From Methylobacterium sp. NEAU K (lineage in GTDB: Bacteria > Pseudomonadota > Alphaproteobacteria > Rhizobiales > Beijerinckiaceae), in assembly GCF_030700285.1 (NCBI RefSeq), contig NZ_JAUYZJ010000011.1, forward strand, positions 100,853-164,852: a DNA stretch of 64,000 nucleotides, in the 5' to 3' direction. The first letter of the stretch is position 1. Each line of letters begins with the position of its first letter. Positions 9,012 to 16,421 of the stretch are shown here, in pieces. The notes under the pieces are model-generated. The model saw only the letters and a program-made list of their open reading frames with translations, was not told the DNA's origin and ran no database searches. Both the position numbers and the translations under genes were made by a program.

Positions 9012-9239
9012 ATGGACCCTCGTTCTCGGGTCGCACCGATCGCAGGGTGGGCGGATCGATCGATGGCGACCCTGAATTCCGCGCGCGACGGCGCGGTGGC
9101 CGCCACCATCGCCGACGTGGCCGAGGAGACCGGCGCGGCGGCCAGCCAGGTCCTGAACGCGGCCTCGGAGCTGTCGCGTCAGTCCGAGCACCTCACCGCC
9201 GAGGCCGCCCGCTTCCTCGACACCGTGCGGGAAGCTTGA
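9012..9239 (+). pseudogene. Remnant of a methyl-accepting chemotaxis protein C-terminus
   Basis: This open stretch of 75 codons ends exactly like an alphaproteobacterial chemoreceptor: ADVAEETGAAASQVLNAAS, then ELSRQSEHLTAEAARFLDTV. The signalling hairpin, HAMP domain and membrane segments are absent, and the first 20-odd codons do not resemble the family. It is best read as the last ~55 codons of a deleted receptor gene. It fills most of the 370-bp gap between the nitrile hydratase operon and the next gene. A second, more decayed tail of the same kind is at 54692-54889. Confidence 0.6.
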
Positions 9240-9321
9240 GGAAGTCGCGCCCCGAGGGCGCACCGGCAAGACGCCTGCCTACTGACCGCAGCCAGCCGAT
9301 CCACCGTGCGAGCGATCCGCG

Positions 9322-10197
9322 CTACAGTCCATGAACCGGAAGCACGTCGAGCGGCACCGGGGCAGCGTGCGAACGACCGGTGAGCAATCGATCGAGGAGC
9401 GCCAGCACCTCGGGCCGGCCGCAATTCCGCGCGGCCTCGAACGGCGTCCAGGTCTGAACGAAATCGAGTTGTGCGAAGACATCGCGGTAGCGGCGGAGCT
9501 CCTTCGCGGTCAGCGGCACGCCGCGCACGAAAGCCTTGTGGGCCGAGATCGTTGTGGCGCGGCGGGGATCGGCTGGGTCCAGTTCGAACTTCAGCGCATC
9601 GCCGCAGAAACAGATTCTTCGCGCCCGATCGTAGAGCACCGCATGCCCGTCGAAATGGCCCGCCGTCCGGTGCAGCTCCAGGCCCGGCAGCGGCTCCAAA
9701 AAGTCATCGTAGGGCCAGCTCACCTGCAGGGCCGCACTCCAGGTGAAGTCGGCGGCCGGCAGACAGAGTTCCGGATCGAACCGGTCTTGGAGTTGCACGA
9801 GAGCGCCGTAGGAATGCGGGTGCGAGGCCGACAGCACCCGCATGCCGCCGAGGCGCTCGATCTGGTCCAGGGCGGCCTCGCTGAAGACCGGGCAGCCCTC
9901 GAAGCCCATGTTGCCGTGCTCGGTGCGGATCAGGTAGGCGGACGGCCCGATTCCGGAGACGGGCTCGTTCCAGAAGCGCCAGATGCCGGGTTCCAGCTCC
10001 TCCCAGTGACAGGGAAACGACGCCTGGGCCTCCCGGGCCGTGCGGAAGCGCCAGCCGTCCTGCGGCACGACGTGGCGGGCGTCGAGGCACAGCGGGCAGG
10101 CGGCCGGCCTCTCGAAATGGCGCTGCCAGAACCCGCAATTGTCGCAGGTGTAGGCGGGCAGCTTCAGCGCGCCCGCGAAGGGCAGATAGCCGGGCAT
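9322..10197 (-). CDS. Metallo-beta-lactamase-fold protein with an N-terminal zinc ribbon
   Basis: A 291-aa protein. Residues about 17-37 form a four-cysteine knuckle (CDNCGFWQ...CPLC) that probably binds zinc. The rest resembles a metallo-beta-lactamase fold: ASHPHSYGALVQL stands where the HxHxDH metal motif is usual, TAGHFDGHAVLYD gives a later histidine ligand, and CFCGDALKFE gives the aspartate. The first metal motif is degenerate (HPHSYG), so hydrolase activity is uncertain. It lies between the chemoreceptor remnant and an SDR gene on the same strand. The substrate is unknown. Confidence 0.75.
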   Translation of the reverse strand: MPGYLPFAGALKLPAYTCDNCGFWQRHFERPAACPLCLDARHVVPQDGWRFRTAREAQASFPCHWEELEPGIWRFWNEPVSGIGPSAYLIRTEHGNMGFEGCPVFSEAALDQIERLGGMRVLSASHPHSYGALVQLQDRFDPELCLPAADFTWSAALQVSWPYDDFLEPLPGLELHRTAGHFDGHAVLYDRARRICFCGDALKFELDPADPRRATTISAHKAFVRGVPLTAKELRRYRDVFAQLDFVQTWTPFEAARNCGRPEVLALLDRLLTGRSHAAPVPLDVLPVHGL

Positions 10198-10256
10198 CGT
10201 CTCAAGACCTTCCTCGCGGCGGCTGATTTAGCAGGCAATGTCGGGCAGCGCAGCCG

Positions 10257-11267
10257 TTAGCGCCGCTCCGGGAAGCGCCGCGGCGGACGAGCCGCCAGGG
10301 CCGCCCCCGCAAGCCCCAGCACAGCAAGGCCGGCGAGGCCGCCGACCAGCAGATCGCGGGCGCGGCTTGTGCAGAACTCGCCCCGGGTCGTCTTCGTCCG
10401 GTCGGTGAACCGCCCGTCGATGCCGACGTCGCCGGGCACGGGATCGTAGAGGTTGCCGGCCTTCTCGGGGATCGCCTCGTCGGCGAGCTGCGCCGACCAC
10501 ATCGCGGCGGCCTTGCGGTCCGCGAGGGCGGGGGCGATCGCCTGGGCGGCGGCCATCATCATCGACGAGCGACCGACCCAGACTTCCCGGCGCGGGTGCT
10601 CGACGGCGTACAGGATAGCCTCGGCACAGAGACGGGGGTCGAAGACCGGATCGGGGGCGTACTGGCGCCGGCCGGTGCGGTTGCGCGCCCAGTTGAATTG
10701 CGGCGTGTTGACCGCCGGCAGGTAGACCACGCTTAGGCTGACGGCGACGCGGTCGTGGATCAGCTCGCAGCGCAGGGCATCGGTGAAGCCGGAGACCGCG
10801 AACTTCGCCGCGCAATAGGGCGCCTGGAGCGGGGCCGCCCGGATGGCGAGACCGGACGAGACCTGGATGATCGCGCCGCGGTTGCGCCGCTTCATGTATC
10901 GCAGCGCCGCCAGCGTGCCGTAGACTTGGCTGAGATAGGTGGTCTCGGTGACCCGGCGGTACTCGTCCGGGGTGATCCGGTCGGCCGGGTTCACAACGGT
11001 CGACATGGCGTTGTTCACCCAGGCGCGGATCGGACCGAGCTGGGTCTCCACCCGCGCGGCGGCCGCGTCCACCGCCGCCGGGTCGGCGACGTCGGCCGCG
11101 ATCGCCAGGACAGGCCGGCCGTAGGCGGCAAGGGCACGCTCGGCCGCGGCGAGCCGCCCGGGATCGCGGGCGATTACCGCCACGGACCAGCCGGCCTCGG
11201 CGAAGCGATGAGCGGTGGCGAGCCCGATCCCGGCGGTCCCTCCGGTAACGACTGCCACTCGTGCCAT
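10257..11267 (-). CDS. SDR-family oxidoreductase with a C-terminal membrane anchor
   Basis: A 336-aa protein. The first ~250 residues are a classical SDR: VVTGGTAGIGLA near residue 6, WVNNAMS in place of NNAG, and the catalytic YCAAKFAVSG. About 60 further residues precede a hydrophobic segment, LLVGGLAGLAVLGLAGAALA, near residues 308-327, which is most likely a single C-terminal transmembrane anchor with a short basic tail. ATG at 11267 is chosen because the Rossmann motif follows at once; the frame is open further upstream but that part does not look like protein. Substrate unknown. Confidence 0.88.
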   Translation of the reverse strand: MARVAVVTGGTAGIGLATAHRFAEAGWSVAVIARDPGRLAAAERALAAYGRPVLAIAADVADPAAVDAAAARVETQLGPIRAWVNNAMSTVVNPADRITPDEYRRVTETTYLSQVYGTLAALRYMKRRNRGAIIQVSSGLAIRAAPLQAPYCAAKFAVSGFTDALRCELIHDRVAVSLSVVYLPAVNTPQFNWARNRTGRRQYAPDPVFDPRLCAEAILYAVEHPRREVWVGRSSMMMAAAQAIAPALADRKAAAMWSAQLADEAIPEKAGNLYDPVPGDVGIDGRFTDRTKTTRGEFCTSRARDLLVGGLAGLAVLGLAGAALAARPPRRFPERR

Positions 11268-11505
11268 GCCGGACTCACGCGCTGTCGAAGAACCGGTCCG
11301 GCAACGGATGTCGGGGCGCTCGGTTGCGCCGCGGCGGCGTGCCGGAACGTCACGGCGGTCCCGATTTTCGGTGCCGGCCGCGCAACATCCGGCGATGGTC
11401 GCGGTTGACTGCGTAGGATCGGGAGCGGGGCCGAATCTCGATCCGCCCGGCTTCGTGCATCGCCCTGGACCCGGGATGCGGGACGTCGCACCAAGATATT
11501 GTTTC

Positions 11506-11551
11506 GCATCGTCTTTTCCCGAAAGCCGGCGGCCACGCTTCGGGACGATGC
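11506..11551 (+). repeat. Rhizobiales-type dispersed palindrome, copy A
   Basis: GCATCGTC (11506-11513) pairs with GACGATGC (11544-11551), and inner CCGAA pairs with TTCGG, leaving an AGCCGG-containing loop. The element matches copy B at 42016-42061 in inverted orientation over about 46 bases. It resembles the short palindromic repeats scattered between genes in Bradyrhizobium, Methylobacterium and relatives. Confidence 0.7.
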
Positions 11552-11568
11552 TCTGGAGGGTCGGAGCC

Positions 11569-11796
11569 ATGCGCTATGGACGACGCGCTTCCCTGCCCAT
11601 CGATCCGTGGCCGCAAGCGTCGCTCGGCGAGCGGATGTCGGTCGGGCTGGTCCTGACGTTCCTGCTGCTCGTGCCGTTCTGTGCCGTCGGCGCCGCCCTC
11701 GTCGTGATCTCGGCTTTGGGGACACACATCTATCGGTCCTACGATCTCGGTGCCTCACTGCGTATGCGGATCGAGCGGCGCGCTGCCGGGAGATGA
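11569..11796 (+). CDS. Small membrane protein of unknown function
   Basis: A 75-aa protein with one long hydrophobic segment (about residues 22-50, VGLVLTFLLLVPFCAVGAAL) flanked by basic residues at both ends, so probably a single-pass inner-membrane protein. ATG at 11569 follows the ribosome site CTGGAGGG (11551) by about ten bases; an ATG at 11548 is also in frame. It sits directly after dispersed palindrome copy A, is divergent from the SDR gene, and has no recognisable domain. The ribosome site and hydrophobic pattern support a real gene, but only moderately. Confidence 0.5.
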   Translation: MRYGRRASLPIDPWPQASLGERMSVGLVLTFLLLVPFCAVGAALVVISALGTHIYRSYDLGASLRMRIERRAAGR

Positions 11797-12535
11797 GCGG
11801 CGTGTGAAGACGCGCGGCTTCGCAGCGATGGACGAGGCCCGGGTCCCCGTCCTGAAGGGAGGGGGATCGACCCGTCGATCCAAGTATCGGCCTCGCTGAG
11901 ATGCGCGATCCGCACCGGCTCAATCTGGCTCGGGACAGTCGGATGGCGCGCATCGTCGCCCTGTCGAGCGCGCCGACCCTTTCCCAGGCGTTTTTCCAGG
12001 GGCATGCAGCGCCAGAGGAATACGACGCCAGCACAAGACGGCTTGCAGTGTCCGTTCGCCCCCAGGCTGTATCGCGGTCCACCGCGGCGATTGCACCGCT
12101 TCGCCGCCCGCGGCGGGCGGGGTTCGGATCGCCGTCCACTGACGGTGCGGGCGTCCGGGAAACAGGCGCGTCTCATCCGCCGGAGAGGGCGCAACCGCTT
12201 TGAAAATCCGGCCGCGGCGTCGCCCCTGACCGCACCGTGACGCGGCGCGCTGCCGAATCGACAACGGGCGCGTCTTGGCATGCGGGTATCGACCGCTGCC
12301 GCAGGGCCCGAGATCGGGTTTTCCCGAGTGTCTCAAGGTCGAACCGGAAGGACGGTGCGAACCTGCCTAGGATCGGGTTTTGACCGTCGCGCTCGCGCCG
12401 GCGCAGGTAACGGCCTTGGTCGAGAAGGGCCTGTCGCGCCGGGCCAAAGCTCGAAGAGCGACACGCCCGCGCCCCCGCGCGATTTGACCTCGGCGTATCG
12501 GCTGGGCCAGTCAGGTTCGGAACCGAGAGATCGCC
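11797..12535. other. Gene-free stretch before aas
   Basis: About 740 bases without a convincing gene. Several frames stay open because of high GC, but their translations are Arg/Pro-rich and have no ribosome site or domain signature. No hairpin with a T-run, tRNA or repeat was recognised. The promoter of the aas gene should lie in the last 200 bases. Confidence 0.5.
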
Positions 12536-15500
12536 ATGTTCCGTTCCCTGATGACTGCCCGGCGCTTCGCGCCGCTGTTCTGGTGCCAGTTCTTCTCGGC
12601 GTTCAACGACAACTTCCTGAAGAACGCCCTCGCATTCCTAATCCTGTTCGGGATCGGCGGCCAGGCGGATGCGCACGCGGGCGTCCTGGTGACCCTGGCG
12701 AGCGCGGTGTTCATCGGGCCGTTCTTCATCCTGTCGGGCCTCGGCGGCCAATGGGCCGACCGGCACGACAAGGCCCTGATGGCCCGCAGGCTCAAGTTCG
12801 CCGAGATCTTCGCGGCCGGCGCGGCCGTCCTCGGCTTCCTGCTGCATTCGGTGCCGGTCCTGTTCGTGGCGCTCGGCTTGTTCGGGACGATCGCGGCCCT
12901 GTTCGGCCCGATCAAGTACGGGATCCTGCCGGACCACCTCCGCCGCGAGGAGCTGCCGGCCGGCAATGCGCTGGTCGAGGCCGCCACCTTCCTGGCGATC
13001 CTGCTGGGCACGATCGCGGCCGGCGCGGCCTCGGCGCTGGGCGGGTCGGGGCTCGTGTTCGGCGCCCTCGTCATGGCCTTCGCGGTCCTGTGCTGGCTGT
13101 CGGCCCGGATGATCCCGCCGACCGGGGAGGGGGCGCCGGACCTGCATGTCGACCGCAACATCGCGCGCTCCACCTACGCGCTGCTGCGCGATCTCTGGGC
13201 GGACACGCAGCTATGGCGCGGCTCACTGATCGTGAGCTGGTTCTGGCTGGTCGGCGTGGTGGTGCTGTCGCTGCTGCCGGTGCTGGTGCGCGGCGCCTTC
13301 AACGGCACCGAGACGGTGATCACGCTGCTGCTCGCGCTGTTCTCCATCGGCATCGCCTTGGGGTCGGGCCTCGCCTCCTGGCTCGCCAGCGGCCGGATCG
13401 TGCTGCTGCCGACGCCCGTCGGCGCGGTCCTGATGGGCCTGTTCGGCCTCGACCTCGCCTGGACGGTGGGGCACCTGCCGCCGCCGCCTGCGGAGGCGAT
13501 CGGCCCGTTCGACTTCCTGCAGACCGGCCACGGCCTGCGCGCCGGGATCGACTTCCTGGGGCTCGCGGTGTCGGGCGGGCTCTACATCGTCCCATCCTTC
13601 GCGGCCGTGCAGGCCTGGGCCGAGAAGGCGATGCGCGCGCGCATCATCGGAGCGGTCAACGTCATGACGGCGGCCTACATGGTGGCCGGCACCCTCGCCC
13701 TGGCGGGGCTGCAGGGCGCGGGCCTGTCGACCGCCAGCCTGCTCGCCGTCGTGGCGGTCCTGAACCTCGTCGTCGGCGCGGTCGTGTTCGCCACCCTGCC
13801 GACGAGCCCGTTCCGCGACGCGCTCTCGATCCTGTTCCGGGCCTTCTACCGGCTGGAGGTCCGCGGGCTCGACAACGTGGCGGCAGCCGGGCCGAACTGC
13901 ATCCTGGCGCTCAACCACGTCTCGTTCCTCGACGCCCCGCTGGCGCTGTCGCTGCTCGACCAGGAACCGGTCTTCGCGGTCGATAGCGGGATCGCACAGC
14001 GCTGGTGGGTGCGGCCGTTCCTGCGCGTCACCAAGGCGATACCCCTCGACCCGACCCGGCCGCTGGCCACCCGGACGCTGATCAACGCGGTCAGGAACGG
14101 CGAGACTCTGATCATCTTCCCCGAGGGACGGCTCACCGTCACGGGCAGCCTGATGAAGATCTATGACGGCGCCGGGCTGATCGCCGACAAGTCGGGGGCG
14201 ATGGTCGTTCCCGTGAAGATCGACGGGCTGGAGCGCACCGCGTTCTCGCGCCTGTCGCGCAGCCAGGTCCGGCGCCGCTGGTGGCCCAAGGTGACCGTCA
14301 CGGTGATGCCGCCGGTGCGCCTGACGGTGGACGACGCCCTGCGGGGCAAGGCACGGCGGCAGGCGGCCGGGGCGGCCCTCTACGGAATCATGTCCGACCT
14401 CCTGTTCCGCACCACCGACATCGACCGCGGCCTGATGGCGGCGCTGATCGAGGCGGGGGACCGCCACGGCTGGGGCCGCACCGCGCTGGAGGACCCGGTC
14501 ACGGGCCGCCTGACCTACAGCCGGCTCGTCACGGCCGCGAATGTGCTCGGCCGCAAGCTGATGCCGCTCGCCCCCGCGGGCGGCCGGATCGGCATCATGC
14601 TGCCCAACGCCAACGGCGCGGCTGTGACGCTGTTCGCCCTGGCCTCGGCGGGCCGGGTGCCGGCGATGATCAACTTCTCGGCCGGGCCGGCCAACGTGCT
14701 CTCCGCCTGCCGGGCCGCGCAGGTGCGCAGGATCCTGACCTCCCGGGCCTTCATCGAGAAGGGTCGGCTGGGCTCGCTCGTCGAGGCGATCCGGGGATCG
14801 GTCGAGCTGGTCTATCTGGAGGATGTGCGCGCCAGCATCACGACGCCGGACAAGATCCGCGCGCTGCTCGGTGGACGGCGTCCCCTGGTGGCGCGCTCGG
14901 GCGAGGACCCGGCCGCGGTGCTGTTCACGTCGGGCAGCGAGGGCACGCCCAAGGGCGTGGTGCTGGCCAACCGCTGCATGCTCGCCAACGTGGCGCAGGT
15001 CGCGGCCCGGATCGATTTCGGCCCGACCGACAAGGTGTTCAACGTGCTGCCGGTGTTCCACGCCTTCGGCCTCACGGCCGGGCTGGTGCTGCCCCTGGTC
15101 TCGGGGGTGCCGGTCTACCTGTACCCGTCGCCGCTCCACTACCGGATCATCCCGGAGCTGATCTACGGCTCGAACAGCACGGTGCTGTTCGGGACCGACA
15201 CGTTCCTGGCGGGCTACGCCCGGGCCGCGCATTCCTACGACCTGCGCTCGCTCCGCTACGTGGTGGCCGGCGCCGAGGCCGTGAAGGAATCGACCCGGAA
15301 GACCTGGGGGGAGAAGTTCGGCCTGCGCATCCTGGAGGGCTACGGCGTCACCGAGTGCGGACCCGTGGTGGCGCTCAACACGCCGATGTTTAACCGCTTC
15401 GGCACGGTCGGGCGGATCCTCCCCGGTATCGAGACCCGCCTAGAGCCTGTGCCCGGGATCGAGGAAGGCGGCTGCCTGTCCCTGCAGGGTCCGAACATCA

Positions 15501-15949
15501 TGCTGGGCTACCTGCGGGCGGAGAAGCCCGGCGTGCTGGAGCCGCCGCCGGACGGCTGGCACGACACCGGCGACATCGTGGCGATCGACGCCGCGGGCTT
15601 CGTCACGATCAAGGGGCGGGCCAAGCGCTTCGCCAAGGTCGCCGGCGAGATGATCTCCCTGGCGGGCATCGAGGCGCTCGCGGCCGAACTCTGGCCGGAC
15701 CACCCGACCGCGGTCGCGGCGGTGCCGGACCCGCGCAAGGGCGAGCGGCTGGTGCTGTTCACAGAGGAGAAGGGCGCCACCCGGGCCGCCTACCAGAGCT
15801 TCGCGAAGGCTCGGGGCGCCTCGGATGTCGCGATCCCGGCCGAGGTCGTGGTGCTGGACGCGGTCCCGATGCTGGGCAGCGGCAAGATCGACCACGTCGC
15901 CGTCACCAGGCTCGCGCTGGAGCGGGTGAAGGAATCCGCAGCCGCTTGA
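12536..15949 (+). CDS. aas: Fused lysophospholipid transporter / acyltransferase / acyl-ACP synthetase
   Basis: A three-part protein of 1137 aa. Residues ~1-420 are a major-facilitator transporter like LplT (FRSLMTARRFAPLFWCQFFS, FNDNFLKNAL). Residues ~440-630 are a PlsC acyltransferase with NHVSFLD (HX4D), FPEGRLT and a later IPLDP segment. Residues ~640-1137 are an AMP-forming acyl-ACP synthetase with LFTSGSEGTPKG, the GYGVTECGP motif and HDTGDIVAID. Together they import lysophospholipid, activate a fatty acid on ACP and re-acylate the lipid. In E. coli LplT and Aas are separate; the full fusion is known in many alpha- and other proteobacteria. Inner-membrane location. No cotranscribed neighbours. 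Confidence 0.93.
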   Translation: MFRSLMTARRFAPLFWCQFFSAFNDNFLKNALAFLILFGIGGQADAHAGVLVTLASAVFIGPFFILSGLGGQWADRHDKALMARRLKFAEIFAAGAAVLGFLLHSVPVLFVALGLFGTIAALFGPIKYGILPDHLRREELPAGNALVEAATFLAILLGTIAAGAASALGGSGLVFGALVMAFAVLCWLSARMIPPTGEGAPDLHVDRNIARSTYALLRDLWADTQLWRGSLIVSWFWLVGVVVLSLLPVLVRGAFNGTETVITLLLALFSIGIALGSGLASWLASGRIVLLPTPVGAVLMGLFGLDLAWTVGHLPPPPAEAIGPFDFLQTGHGLRAGIDFLGLAVSGGLYIVPSFAAVQAWAEKAMRARIIGAVNVMTAAYMVAGTLALAGLQGAGLSTASLLAVVAVLNLVVGAVVFATLPTSPFRDALSILFRAFYRLEVRGLDNVAAAGPNCILALNHVSFLDAPLALSLLDQEPVFAVDSGIAQRWWVRPFLRVTKAIPLDPTRPLATRTLINAVRNGETLIIFPEGRLTVTGSLMKIYDGAGLIADKSGAMVVPVKIDGLERTAFSRLSRSQVRRRWWPKVTVTVMPPVRLTVDDALRGKARRQAAGAALYGIMSDLLFRTTDIDRGLMAALIEAGDRHGWGRTALEDPVTGRLTYSRLVTAANVLGRKLMPLAPAGGRIGIMLPNANGAAVTLFALASAGRVPAMINFSAGPANVLSACRAAQVRRILTSRAFIEKGRLGSLVEAIRGSVELVYLEDVRASITTPDKIRALLGGRRPLVARSGEDPAAVLFTSGSEGTPKGVVLANRCMLANVAQVAARIDFGPTDKVFNVLPVFHAFGLTAGLVLPLVSGVPVYLYPSPLHYRIIPELIYGSNSTVLFGTDTFLAGYARAAHSYDLRSLRYVVAGAEAVKESTRKTWGEKFGLRILEGYGVTECGPVVALNTPMFNRFGTVGRILPGIETRLEPVPGIEEGGCLSLQGPNIMLGYLRAEKPGVLEPPPDGWHDTGDIVAIDAAGFVTIKGRAKRFAKVAGEMISLAGIEALAAELWPDHPTAVAAVPDPRKGERLVLFTEEKGATRAAYQSFAKARGASDVAIPAEVVVLDAVPMLGSGKIDHVAVTRLALERVKESAAA

Positions 15950-16114
15950 ATAAGTCTATGGCAGCCAGAGGTTGCGCTTCATCCAAACGGGGGATGCGGC
16001 CGAACGCGGGATGGCCTCGTATGACCAATACAGACCCGATTCGGTCGATCCTCATGGAGGCCCGGTTCGGGACTGGATTTTGCGCCGCGTGCGCATGTCG
16101 ATGAGGGGCTGAAC

Positions 16115-16333
16115 ATGCTGAAAGGCAGGCAATTCCCGGTTTGGATGACCAGACGGACCTACTTCAAGCGGATCGAACGCTGGATGAAACCCGGCAAGGC
16201 GCGCAAGCCCGAGCCACCGAGACTCGAGCCCGGGCTCGCCGCGGTGGCATCCAACGTCGTGCCCTTCCCGATCCGGGCAGGCCATGCGGGCCGGCCAGCC
16301 TTCACGGCCCTGCGCGGCGTCGGCATGGCCTGA
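16115..16333 (+). CDS. Small basic hypothetical protein
   Basis: 72 aa, no known domain. ATG at 16115 follows a good ribosome site (GAGGGG at 16102). The sequence is basic and aromatic at the N-terminus (VWMTRRTYFKRIERWMK) and has a VVPFPIRAGHAG stretch near residue 48, of a kind seen in short uncharacterised alphaproteobacterial proteins. It lies alone between aas and pbpC on the same strand. Coding is supported by the ribosome site and non-random composition only. Confidence 0.45.
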   Translation: MLKGRQFPVWMTRRTYFKRIERWMKPGKARKPEPPRLEPGLAAVASNVVPFPIRAGHAGRPAFTALRGVGMA

Positions 16334-16421
16334 GCGGGGGCGGGCCCGGCCGGGGCTTGCCCGCCGCACCGGATCGGTGAATCTGTGTGCGGCGCCGGCA
16401 GACCCGGGAACTGGAGGATGC

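Noticed and set aside
13223..15232. A 669-codon open frame on the minus strand inside aas
   Set aside because: Antisense shadow of a high-GC gene; the translation is Arg/Gln/His-rich with no domain, while the plus strand carries three complete enzyme domains.
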